37,607 nucleotides of DNA from Hadesarchaea archaeon (lineage in GTDB: Archaea > Hadarchaeota > Hadarchaeia > Hadarchaeales > Hadarchaeaceae), in the NCBI GenBank assembly GCA_030601675.1, contig JAUWBN010000012.1:1-37607 (forward strand), read 5' to 3'. The notes beneath the pieces are model-generated. The model was not told the DNA's origin. It ran no database searches and saw only the letters and a program-made list of their open reading frames with translations. The translations under genes and the position numbers were made by a program. Shown piece by piece: positions 1 through 6,513 of the stretch (the stretch's first letter is position 1; the number at the start of each line of letters is the position of its first letter).

Positions 1-30
1 GCCAACAAGAACAGTCCAGAACCTGCCCAT

Positions 31-216
31 CTAAAAGCGCGGTGGACCTCTGCTCTCTGATCGGTGCTTCTGGAAGCAATCCCTGCAATAAACAGGTCTG
101 CCCTCGGTCGGCTTGAAGGGAACCTCGCACTCCTTGCCACAATCGGCGCATGTCGCCTTGTGCATCTCGCGAGGACCAACATCTCTCCGGCCGCCGAATC
201 CTCCGCCGTATGCCAT
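31..216 (-). CDS. Small zinc-ribbon protein (CxxC-x17-CxxC type)
   Basis: A 61-residue protein with a Gly/Arg-rich N-terminus followed by two cysteine pairs, CADC near residue 23 and CRDC near residue 44, about 17 residues apart. That spacing is typical of the small zinc-ribbon family often annotated as CxxC-x17-CxxC domain proteins, thought to bind zinc and perhaps nucleic acid. The start is well supported: the mRNA reads AAGGAGTG shortly before the ATG. A TATA-like TATTTAAG lies at about 331-338, which would leave a leader of roughly 90 nt. It sits outside the mobile element to its right and probably belongs to the host. Its cellular role is unknown. Confidence 0.75.
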   Translation of the reverse strand: MAYGGGFGGRRDVGPREMHKATCADCGKECEVPFKPTEGRPVYCRDCFQKHRSESRGPPRF

Positions 217-386
217 TTTTCTAACACTCCTTTTTTTTCAGACACGGTTTGAAAAACAGTTTAGCTGTTCTCCTCCCGAGATTTTCCACGAGAGATCTAA
301 CGTGTCCTTGCCGCATTGGGCTTGGATGCTTAAATAGGCCACGGTTTCCGTTTATTATGGGTAATACTGGCGAAAATCATGAAAAA
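217..386. other. Leader and promoter region of the zinc-ribbon gene
   Basis: Non-coding. On the minus strand it holds a TATA-like element (331-338) and a purine-rich Shine-Dalgarno immediately before the gene at 31-216. I see no RNA gene here. Its right edge is the 13-mer that begins the relict element. Confidence 0.4.
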
Positions 387-433
387 GTTAAAATTTAACC
401 TGCTTTTTAATGCCCATTTATCGCAAACAGGGG

Positions 434-591
434 AATTTATGTGCAAGCAGGGTAATTTATGTGCAGAAACGAATTTATGTGCAAAGCCCCTTCGAGCCAT
501 AACTTTTTAAACAGGCCGACTTTATGAGCAAAAACCCGACTTTTGCAACAGAGAGACGACTTTTGCAACAGAAGCGACTATTTCAACAAAG
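434..591 (+). repeat. Two families of tandem 18-20 bp iteron-like repeats
   Basis: AATTTATGTGCA occurs exactly three times, at 434-445, 454-465 and 472-483 (spacing 20 and 18 bp). After a short gap, a second family begins with CGAC at 517, 537, 557 and 575 (spacing 20, 20 and 18 bp); the second and third copies share CGACTTTTGCAACAGA and the others are degenerate. About two helical turns between copies suits repeated protein binding on one DNA face, as in iterons or transposase sites. There are no spacers, so it is not a CRISPR array. Confidence 0.7.
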
Positions 592-873
592 CCCCGTGAA
601 CCAAAACCTTTATAAACGGAATCACAGCGCGGTGGGGATTAAAGCACCAAGTGCCCATTTTCCGATGAAGAGTGTCAGAGGCTTTCGCCAGCCTTGGCCT
701 CACGCTGGTGGATTAGCTTGGCTTGGCTGTGGCGCCGGAGCTTCTTCTTGCGGCGCTTTTTTCTATCCCTCCAGCTCGGCTTGTGCCAACGGTATCTGTG
801 TAGGCCTATCTATATCCCGTTCTCGACAATGCTCCACAGCCATATTAGTTAGTTGCGTCAAGCCCTAAGTTTT

Positions 874-1033
874 GACCCAATTAAAGTGACCATTTTCCCC
901 GCTCAAAAATCAGGCGATTTAATCCGAGTTTGGCATGTTCCCAAGGTGGAAGGGGCTCGGATTGACAAACTCAATACCTGAGAATCCTTAGACGGCATAT
1001 TTTCAAGGTCAAAATGTGGAATATAGTAAAAAA
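874..1033 (+). repeat. Diverged direct copy of the casposon right end
   Basis: This matches 10817-10979 in the same orientation. The best parts are a CCCAATTAAA block (877-886 and 10819-10828), the exact 20-mer at 920-939 and 10864-10883, a GCTTGGATTG/GCTCGGATTG block, and the terminal GGAATAT-TA-A-run just before the 13-mer. It is therefore the right terminus of a second, older element whose end abuts the casposon left end. Confidence 0.65.
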
Positions 1034-1046
1034 GTTAAATTTTAAC
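1034..1046 (+). repeat. Left target-site duplication of the casposon
   Basis: GTTAAATTTTAAC, a palindrome apart from its central T. The right copy (10980-10992) has the same central T in the same orientation. An inverted copy would have A there, so this is a direct repeat and is better read as target duplication than as part of the inverted repeat. Flanking A-runs leave the exact edge uncertain; 13-19 bp are possible. Confidence 0.7.
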
Positions 1047-1175
1047 TTTTTTTATCATATTCCCATTTCCAGCCCTGAGTAAACCCAATCTGAGCACGCT
1101 GGAATATCCTTTCAACCAATCCAAGCAATCTCCAAGCGTATAACATGCAAAACTCGGATTAGAGCGGTTATTTTT
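1047..1175 (+). repeat. Casposon left terminal inverted repeat
   Basis: 129 bp, matching the reverse complement of 10850-10979 with one substitution (position 1149) and one base of difference in the terminal T/A run. Weaker similarity continues inward to the GGGTCATG block near 1201-1208. The near identity indicates that the two ends are kept as a pair, as expected for a functional element. Confidence 0.93.
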
Positions 1176-1338
1176 GGGCGGGGGAAACGGCAAAAATAAA
1201 GGGTCATGGACCTTGTGTGGGGAAATTTTCCGAGTATAATCGAAATTGGTTGGGTCGTCCACCCCCCAATTCGCAGAAATTTTTCATGATAACAAAAATT
1301 AAATGGGGGTACAAAAATATCTAAAGGAGGTAACTTGA

Positions 1339-2217
1339 GTGTCAACAAATCGAGAAATTTGCTTTGTGATTATGCCATTTAGCCAAACGACGGTTGAACA
1401 TACTGAAAACTACTGGACGAAACATTTCGAAGATTTCTTAAAGCCCCTTATCGAGGTGAACCCGGACCTCGAAGCTCGTCGCTCACAGGCACTACGTGGG
1501 GATGTTTTAAAACAAATCATTACTGATCTTGCTGTTTCTCCCGTGGTAGTTGCAGATCTCACAGATAACAATCCCAATGTTTATTGGGAACTAGGGGTTC
1601 GCCAAAGCTTTAAGCATGGTACAGTTACGATAGCAGAAGTAGGCACGCGGCTTTTTTTCGATATTGGTGCCAAAGGTACTCTCTTCTATTATCCAAAGGA
1701 TCACTTAAAGATAGAGGATTTTCGTAAACGGTTCAAGGAAGCTATCCAAGATTGTTTGAAACATCCTGATAGACCTGATAGCCACGTTCTGGAGACTATT
1801 TCCGGTCGAGGAACCCTGTTCGAAATTTTTCGTCGAGACGAGGCAATCCGCCGACTAGACGCAGTGTTATCAGAATGCGATATAAACCTTAAAGTTCTGG
1901 AGTGGGCTGTTAAGTATGCCCAAGATAACCAGAAAAATCCTAGTAAACGGACATTTGCTACCGACCTTTTTAGAACATCAGCGTCTGAATTATTGATAAT
2001 AAATCGCTATGTCGATGAAGATCAATCATTCTACGAATTAATTGAAAGATACTTGATTAGGATTACTGCGATAAATAATCAGATAAACGTTTGGGAAGTT
2101 TCACCCGACTCTACGGAAAAGTGGTTATTAGGAGTGAAGACATCAACGGCAGAACTTCTCAAGGGATTCAAAGCCAGAGTGATGGTTGCTCGTGAGAAGA
2201 TAAGTAAGATACTTTGA
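1339..2217 (+). CDS. FVIMPF-type nucleotide-processing effector-like protein
   Basis: 292 residues. The N-terminal domain (about 7-135) opens with CFVIMPF and carries ADLTDNNPNVYWELGVRQ near residues 71-88. This is the signature of a Rossmann-like family related to nucleoside 2-deoxyribosyltransferases and to TIR/SLOG-type sensors that turn up in prokaryotic immune systems. The remaining half is charged, largely helical, and not recognised. The GTG start is well supported by GGAGGT at 1326-1331. It is the first gene inside the left inverted repeat. The domain resemblance is visible in the sequence; substrate and role in defence are inferred. It could instead be a nucleotide-salvage or signalling enzyme. 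Confidence 0.7.
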   Translation: MSTNREICFVIMPFSQTTVEHTENYWTKHFEDFLKPLIEVNPDLEARRSQALRGDVLKQIITDLAVSPVVVADLTDNNPNVYWELGVRQSFKHGTVTIAEVGTRLFFDIGAKGTLFYYPKDHLKIEDFRKRFKEAIQDCLKHPDRPDSHVLETISGRGTLFEIFRRDEAIRRLDAVLSECDINLKVLEWAVKYAQDNQKNPSKRTFATDLFRTSASELLIINRYVDEDQSFYELIERYLIRITAINNQINVWEVSPDSTEKWLLGVKTSTAELLKGFKARVMVAREKISKIL

Positions 2218-2218
2218 T

Positions 2219-2283
2219 TGCCGAAAATGAGTTTTCGTTTACAGCATGACTATACCAAAAAAATGACGATTAATCGATTAAAA
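2219..2283 (+). repeat. Module-boundary repeat, copies 1 and 2
   Basis: TTGCCGAAAATGA follows the preceding stop codon directly, and AAAATGACGATTAATCGATTA follows at about 2260-2280. Both are pieces of the longer sequence at 2521-2551, which recurs inverted at 9799-9826. The repeats lie on either side of the small zinc-ribbon gene. Confidence 0.55.
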
Positions 2284-2353
2284 AGTCTGAATAAATCATG
2301 CCTTAAAGTGTAAAAATGTGTTATTGTAAGTGACAAAAAAGGATGGCGAAGTA

Positions 2354-2494
2354 GTGGCTCATAAATTACTAACATGCCCCCGTTGCAAATGGCGAGGAAG
2401 AATAAACACAGATACTTGCCCCAAGTGTGGACATCCATTAAGCTATTCGGTTAAAAGTGGTAAGAAAGGCAGGATCGCTGGCTTCAAAAGATAG
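2354..2494 (+). CDS. Tiny zinc-ribbon protein (46 aa)
   Basis: A 46-residue frame beginning with GTG, with AAGGATG about nine bases upstream. It encodes CPRC followed 12 residues later by CPKCGH, then a Lys/Arg-rich tail. The two CPxC knuckles make a classic rubredoxin-like zinc ribbon, likely to bind nucleic acid or act as a small adaptor. An upstream in-frame GTG at 2330 would add eight residues but has a poorer ribosome-binding site. The gene lies downstream of the FVIMPF-type gene on the same strand and is bracketed by the boundary repeats, so it may have moved with it as a cassette. Function unknown. Confidence 0.6.
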   Translation: MAHKLLTCPRCKWRGRINTDTCPKCGHPLSYSVKSGKKGRIAGFKR

Positions 2495-2520
2495 ATGAAT
2501 CCAAAAAGAGGAATAAAAAT

Positions 2521-2551
2521 AAATTGCCGAAAATGACGATTAGTTAATTGA
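2521..2551 (+). repeat. Module-boundary repeat, copy 3 (inverted partner at 9799-9826)
   Basis: The core ATTGCCGAAAATGACGATTA followed by TTAATTGA matches the reverse complement of 9799-9826 apart from small indels. Immediately after it, 2558-2572 is the exact reverse complement of GACCCAATTAAAGTG in the relict right end (874-888). The inner part of a casposon end therefore recurs here, about 1.4 kb inside the left end. Confidence 0.6.
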
Positions 2552-2570
2552 GATTGGCACTTTAATTGGG

Positions 2571-3683
2571 TCATGGGCCTTTTTTGCTTGATTCCCTCAG
2601 GATTCTTATCGTTTCCGGGTCCGGAGGTAGGATTCGTAACATCACGGTAGAAGCAGCCGCAATAGTTGCGAGGTATAAAAATAATAACGTAATTTGCAAC
2701 CTTTGCGTAGCAATAATTTGTTGTATTTGTTCTGAACTTTGAGGGAATAAAGCAAGTAATAACACAATCGCTGACACTATCACTGTTGTTAGTGGTGTGA
2801 TTATTTTTTTAAAATTAATTTTGGCGGGAGGCTTGAATTCTTTTAGGTACTGTAGTTCTGGCTTCTCAAAAAAATCTAAAAGTGTTGAGCCTATTTCATC
2901 AATTTTTCTTCTATCAATCGCAGATATTAATTTGTTAGTGAAGTCAAGCATTATTTCACGATCTAAAGAAGGGTCAATTTTTCTCATTTTATAATGAACT
3001 TGAAAAATATTTTCAAGATTAGAAATTTTGAGCTTTTTTCTTTTTCGGAGAGATTCATCCAATGCGAATAAAGAATTTTTAAACGGAACGATCCAGTCTG
3101 AATGATTTTTTTTAATATAATCACGCGAAATAACTAAGTAGAATCTTGCTTCATCCAACCCTTCTAGATATGTTTTTTCTTTAGACGCGTTTCGAAAAGA
3201 AGGCATTGATCCCGAATATCCCATGAAGGCTTTCACGTAAGCATAATGTAAGAACGCTGCAGCGGTTGCAACCCACAAAAGAGTAATAGAGAAGAATAGT
3301 GCTCTAAATCCCGCCAGGGGCGCCTGAGTTATGAGTAACAAAATAGCGATAGGCAGAATTAAAACCAAAAATATTACGGAAAACACAAAAAATATGTAAA
3401 AGATAGATCGGGAAATTTCTGTCGAGCACAAAACATGTGCTGATAAAGAAGTATCCTTTTTAATGTGTTTGATCATGCGGTCATAAAATTTTGGACTCAT
3501 GTGAGTAAGTAAAAATGGTACAACTATCGGGATCACACAAAATAATACCAAAAACGATACGGGAAAGAAGTAGTTTATGTCTTCCTTAAAAGCAAAAAAA
3601 ATAAAAAGTGCCCCCAAAAACACGGAGGGAATTATTGTCGATATAAATACTGTATTAATCTCCTTTTTGATTAAACTCTGCAT
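2571..3683 (-). CDS. Membrane protein with split transmembrane blocks, unknown function
   Basis: 370 residues. Strongly hydrophobic stretches lie near 13-33, 40-60, 94-118 and 126-150, and a second pair near 290-312 and 327-350. A charged, Lys-rich domain of about 130 residues between the blocks probably faces the cytoplasm. I see no catalytic motif and do not recognise the family. The gene lies 25 bp downstream of cas1 on the same strand, so it may be co-transcribed with the winged-helix gene and cas1. The TTTTTT and AAAAAA runs in its coding sequence match the base composition of the element. Membrane proteins with large soluble loops occur among immune effectors, but nothing here shows that role. 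Confidence 0.65.
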   Translation of the reverse strand: MQSLIKKEINTVFISTIIPSVFLGALFIFFAFKEDINYFFPVSFLVLFCVIPIVVPFLLTHMSPKFYDRMIKHIKKDTSLSAHVLCSTEISRSIFYIFFVFSVIFLVLILPIAILLLITQAPLAGFRALFFSITLLWVATAAAFLHYAYVKAFMGYSGSMPSFRNASKEKTYLEGLDEARFYLVISRDYIKKNHSDWIVPFKNSLFALDESLRKRKKLKISNLENIFQVHYKMRKIDPSLDREIMLDFTNKLISAIDRRKIDEIGSTLLDFFEKPELQYLKEFKPPAKINFKKIITPLTTVIVSAIVLLLALFPQSSEQIQQIIATQRLQITLLFLYLATIAAASTVMLRILPPDPETIRILRESSKKGP

Positions 3684-3708
3684 TTGCTCGCCGATCCCTC
3701 AATTCTTG

Positions 3709-4713
3709 TCATCTGAGCATTCCCCTTTTTACTGAGTATATAGAAGCTGGGAGATAGCTTTCTTTCTCCCCTCTCAAATACTGCGCCAACTTAATCGGCT
3801 CCTCTTTGATCGCCGTCCTTATGGTTGAATATTTGCCGAACTTTTTAATCCTCTGGTGTTCGATTCGCTTTTCGAAGAGTTCGTTGATCGCCTTTATCAT
3901 CTTGTAGCTCTCTTTCTGTTTCAAGAATATCCTTTCACCTTTCTTTTCAAAGTTGTTTTCGTTTAGTCTCTGGCTGTAGTTTACGAGAAATTCATCAATC
4001 ATGCCTCTAAAGATCTCTTGGATATCGCAAACTAAAGATGGCTTCGCAAATTGAATCGAGTGCAAGTAACCCAAGTATGGATCTAAGTGGGCATACATCA
4101 CGCCTCTGTAGACTTCTCCTTTCAAAACCTCATAGCCTAAATTCAGGAGGTTGTTTAGCGGGTCTTCAGCGTTATACTTCATCCGCTTAGGTGTTTGCAG
4201 AAAATCTGGGAATAAGGTCTTGACATGCCAGAAATAGACCTTTGAGCACCTCGATTCTATCCCCATCAGCCTAGGTCTTATGTTGTCTACCTTTTCTCCA
4301 TCGATTTTCGGGAGCTTTTCAACGATGTTCAATTTTCGGCCATCGAACCCATGCCTTTCAAGTAAAGCGGTTTGGTTGTTGATTTTTGCGCTCAGGATCG
4401 CCTTCGCTATTTCCACACCCTTCGAGTTGTAGTAAGCCTCATACTGCTTTATCCTAGTTTTAACGTTTGCGTGGGCCGACAAAGGCAACATCATGCTTAA
4501 CGGTCTACCCGTGTTTGAGGCCATCATGAGGTTGACGTTGTAGACCGAGCACCAAAACAAAGCGGATGTAGAGACGGTATTTCCCGGCGTTAGGATGACT
4601 TGTTTCACCTTGTAGAACGGGGTCTTCTTTACTGGCTTTTGGTCTTTGTAAACGATGAAGTTCTCTTTGTCGCTTCCCAAATATTGGCCGAACTCGTTAA
4701 GGATTATTTGCAT
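3709..4713 (-). CDS. cas1: Cas1 integrase (casposase)
   Basis: 334 residues, a full-length Cas1. The N-terminal beta domain has the expected NTVSTSALFWC and TGRPLSMMLP region (about 45-78). The C-terminal helical domain keeps all four metal-site residues: E153 in GIESR, H218 in GYLHS, and D230 and E233 in CDIQEIFR. Cas1 cuts and joins DNA ends into a target. With no cas2, cas4, effector genes or CRISPR array here, and inverted repeats at the element ends, it is best read as the enzyme that moves this element. Unlike some described casposases it has no obvious fused C-terminal helix-turn-helix; its tail (QYLRGEKESY) looks like an ordinary CRISPR-type Cas1 end. It overlaps the upstream winged-helix gene by 17 bp. 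Confidence 0.93.
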   Translation of the reverse strand: MQIILNEFGQYLGSDKENFIVYKDQKPVKKTPFYKVKQVILTPGNTVSTSALFWCSVYNVNLMMASNTGRPLSMMLPLSAHANVKTRIKQYEAYYNSKGVEIAKAILSAKINNQTALLERHGFDGRKLNIVEKLPKIDGEKVDNIRPRLMGIESRCSKVYFWHVKTLFPDFLQTPKRMKYNAEDPLNNLLNLGYEVLKGEVYRGVMYAHLDPYLGYLHSIQFAKPSLVCDIQEIFRGMIDEFLVNYSQRLNENNFEKKGERIFLKQKESYKMIKAINELFEKRIEHQRIKKFGKYSTIRTAIKEEPIKLAQYLRGEKESYLPASIYSVKRGMLR

Positions 4714-5524
4714 TCTTCTCTACTCCTTTCATGTTCAAAATCCCAAATTGGGACTTGACCTTGATAGTGGGGAGAACTTTGATTTCGCCTCTTATGTTTT
4801 TCACGTCTCCATATTCGACGTTAAGTTTTGTTTCAATCCCTTTACCGTCTGGAACTGAATACACCATTATATCTGCAACAAATGGAAACAGGAAATATGC
4901 ACTCAGAGAGACGCTAGGTGAGGCTGGAATGTTCTCCTTTGGAAACAAGAAATTGTGTAGGCATGAGGGAGACAAACGGAGGATCTGGATTAGATTATCC
5001 TTATCAAGTCCCACTAGATGGCCGTAAAATTCTTTTTTTAATTCATCTGGATTAAATTCCTCGACGGACTTGTTTGGGTATTGCAAGTTAATAAAGCGAG
5101 CATATTCTTTCCACCATTCAGCGGCGAAGTGATCCACAAAATTTTCGTCTACAATGGATTGGAAATATTCAGATCTCATAAATTTGCATATATCATCTTC
5201 CTCAAATTCGTCATTCTTGGATTTGTAAAATTCTTTGACAAGATATTTGAAAGTCTCATAACTCTGATTCAGTTTCCATAAATTAGTGCGGCCTTTCTTT
5301 TCTTCTTTAATCAACACCCCCTTTTCCTCAAGTTCAGCCAAATGAATTTTAACTCCTTTAGGTTCTGAAACCCCATACTCTTCTCGCAAGGTATCACGTA
5401 GGTCAGGCTCCTTCATTCCTTTGGGGAACTGTTTAGCGATAATCAGAACTATCTTTTTTTTAATAAAACCCGGTTGAAACCCCTTTCCTCGCTCCCTTTT
5501 CTTTCTCAGAGGTTTGAATGCCAT
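4697..5524 (-). CDS. Winged-helix protein translationally coupled to cas1
   Basis: About 275 residues from the ATG at 5524 (MAFKPLRKK). A frame nine codons longer begins at 5551, but the TATA box at 5557-5564 would put transcription start near 5534, and GAGGGT precedes the 5524 start. After a basic N-terminus, residues 20-85 form a winged helix (LRDTLREEYGVSEPKGVKIH, then LEEKGVLIKEE). The remainder is acidic and unrecognised. It overlaps cas1 by 17 bp, which indicates co-expression. The likely roles, both inferred, are recognition of the element ends in place of the helix-turn-helix missing from Cas1, or transcriptional control of cas1. Confidence 0.75.
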   Translation of the reverse strand: MAFKPLRKKRERGKGFQPGFIKKKIVLIIAKQFPKGMKEPDLRDTLREEYGVSEPKGVKIHLAELEEKGVLIKEEKKGRTNLWKLNQSYETFKYLVKEFYKSKNDEFEEDDICKFMRSEYFQSIVDENFVDHFAAEWWKEYARFINLQYPNKSVEEFNPDELKKEFYGHLVGLDKDNLIQILRLSPSCLHNFLFPKENIPASPSVSLSAYFLFPFVADIMVYSVPDGKGIETKLNVEYGDVKNIRGEIKVLPTIKVKSQFGILNMKGVEKNANNP

Positions 5525-5556
5525 ATTGACCCTCGCCAATATCCTCGTCATTATGT

Positions 5557-5564
5557 CTTATAAA
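5557..5564 (-). promoter_or_regulatory. TATA box of the winged-helix-cas1 operon
   Basis: TTTATAAG on the minus strand, centred about 36 bp before the ATG at 5524. This gives a leader of around ten bases and decides the start of the winged-helix gene. The region is shared with the divergent AbrB-polymerase operon. Confidence 0.55.
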
Positions 5565-5613
5565 GGCTATGGTCTAAGATACTATGGTATTTAATCGAAG
5601 CTCAAATACCAGC

Positions 5614-5648
5614 CTTTTTCGGAAAAAGAGACCGTAGGGGGTCTTTTT
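5614..5648 (+). promoter_or_regulatory. Two overlapping hairpins with a T-run, attenuator-like
   Basis: Hairpin one pairs CTTTTT (5614-5619) with AAAAAG (5623-5628). Hairpin two pairs AGACC (5629-5633) with GGTCT (5640-5644), and can extend by pairing 5625-5628 with 5645-5648. The AAAG at 5625-5628 is used by both, so the extended forms exclude each other. The second ends in a T-run, as a terminator would. It lies just before the AbrB-like gene in the divergent intergenic region. Function is inferred. Confidence 0.35.
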
Positions 5649-5689
5649 AGTCAAAATCTATTTTCATTCTCCTTTTCCTAGTAAGACCG

Positions 5690-5884
5690 ATGTACATGTT
5701 CAACTTCGGAAAAAGGAAAATCGTCGGGATGCACTACACGAGGTATATTGCCCTCCCACACCTCTGGCTGAAAAACTGCGGCTTGGAGAAAGGTGACTTT
5801 GTTCAGGTGACTCTCGGCGGCGACGGGAGCTTGGTTCTCCGGCCCATTGTGCAGCGTCGCTCTAAAAGGAGGGGCAGCCGTTGA
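5690..5884 (+). CDS. AbrB/SpoVT-like DNA-binding protein
   Basis: 64 residues. RKIVGMHYTRYIALPHLWL, then GLEKGDFVQVTL and GSLVLRPI, form the swapped-hairpin AbrB pattern (beta strand, short helix after ALP, then GD-x-V strands), with an Arg/Lys-rich tail. Such proteins dimerise and bind DNA as transition-state regulators or as antitoxins. No toxin gene is next to it, so a regulatory role in the element is more likely. The first ATG is at 5690, with a second in-frame ATG at 5696. It is the first gene of the run leading to the polymerase, and its stop overlaps the next gene's TTG start. It could control the divergent cas1 operon. Confidence 0.75.
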   Translation: MYMFNFGKRKIVGMHYTRYIALPHLWLKNCGLEKGDFVQVTLGGDGSLVLRPIVQRRSKRRGSR

Positions 5885-6513
5885 AAAAAGTAGACCTTGA
5901 GCGAGAGGCTCGACGGCTAGAGCGGGAGGCCCGACGGCTGAGGAAGAGAGCCAAACGTGAACTGAGGAAGTTCCTCGAACAACAGAAGACCACGAAAGCT
6001 CTGGCCAGATATTACCGGGTTTCGGAGTCAACCATTGAAAGAAGGATTGGACATTATGGTTTGACCGGGTTGAGGAAACGTGGCAGGAAACCCTTCGTTA
6101 AGAAGCCAAAGCCCCCAAAGCCCAAACGGGAGTGGATCTCAACTAAGAAATACATCGATGACTTGAACAATGTCTACAAATTTTTGAACATCCAGTATAT
6201 TCCATTTAAATTCATAAATCCAAAAACTTTGGTCTGCTCGAATACCAAGCGGAATCCAAAAGGAAAGTTCACAACAGTTGGAGTTTACTTCATCGTTGAG
6301 CAAAGCGATGTATATTTTATCAATTATACACGGGTGAGGTACTCAGACAAACCCGCTGACTTAGCTGAGATCCATGACTGGGCAAAAGAGAACATGAACG
6401 ACATCTTGAGCGTGCAATTTCAAAGAGCATCATTCAGCATCGAGCGGATAATTGCCCTGACTTTTCTCTTGCCAGAAAAGAAGCCGAAGGTCATCAAGGC
6501 AAAGGGGCGATGA
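5881..6513 (+). CDS. Basic helix-turn-helix protein, candidate terminal protein
   Basis: 210 residues beginning with TTG in a TTGA overlap with the preceding stop. Residues 1-35 are an Arg/Glu-rich helix, probably coiled coil. Residues 36-66 (TTKALARYYRVSESTIERRI) form a helix-turn-helix, followed by a very basic linker (KRGRKPFVKKPKPPKPKR). The C-terminal 110 residues are mixed alpha/beta and unrecognised. It overlaps the polymerase start by four bases (ATGA). Protein-primed polymerases need a terminal protein that supplies a priming hydroxyl, and such proteins are basic and often encoded just upstream of the polymerase. That makes this a candidate by position and charge only. It could instead be an end-binding or regulatory protein. 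Confidence 0.7.
   Translation: MKKVDLEREARRLEREARRLRKRAKRELRKFLEQQKTTKALARYYRVSESTIERRIGHYGLTGLRKRGRKPFVKKPKPPKPKREWISTKKYIDDLNNVYKFLNIQYIPFKFINPKTLVCSNTKRNPKGKFTTVGVYFIVEQSDVYFINYTRVRYSDKPADLAEIHDWAKENMNDILSVQFQRASFSIERIIALTFLLPEKKPKVIKAKGR

Larger units (their letters stand above)
387..1046. mobile_element. Decayed, MITE-like relative of the adjacent casposon
   Basis: The stretch begins with GTTAAAATTTAAC (387-399) and ends with GTTAAATTTTAAC (1034-1046), the same 13-mer apart from the central base, which also bounds the casposon. Just inside the left copy, 400-416 resembles the casposon left end (T-run, then an AT...CCCATTT block). The segment 874-1033 is a diverged direct copy of the casposon right end and shares a perfect 20-mer (920-939 with 10864-10883). 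Between the ends are tandem repeats and no convincing gene. A basic minus-strand frame ending at 675 (KKRRKKKLRRH-like) has no usable start codon and may be a gene fragment. I read the whole as a small non-autonomous or decayed element inserted in tandem with the casposon. Confidence 0.55.

Noticed and set aside
434-591. CRISPR array, suggested by nearby cas1 and regular repeats
   Set aside because: Period is only 18-20 bp with no unique spacers between conserved repeats, and no cas2 or effector genes are present. No other array is visible in the window.
524-868. 114-residue plus-strand open frame
   Set aside because: It reads through the tandem repeats, has no ribosome-binding site or recognisable fold, and lies in the decayed element.
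1035-1348. Two overlapping minus-strand frames in the left inverted repeat
   Set aside because: They fall inside the terminal repeat and the leader of the gene at 1339, with no coding signal.
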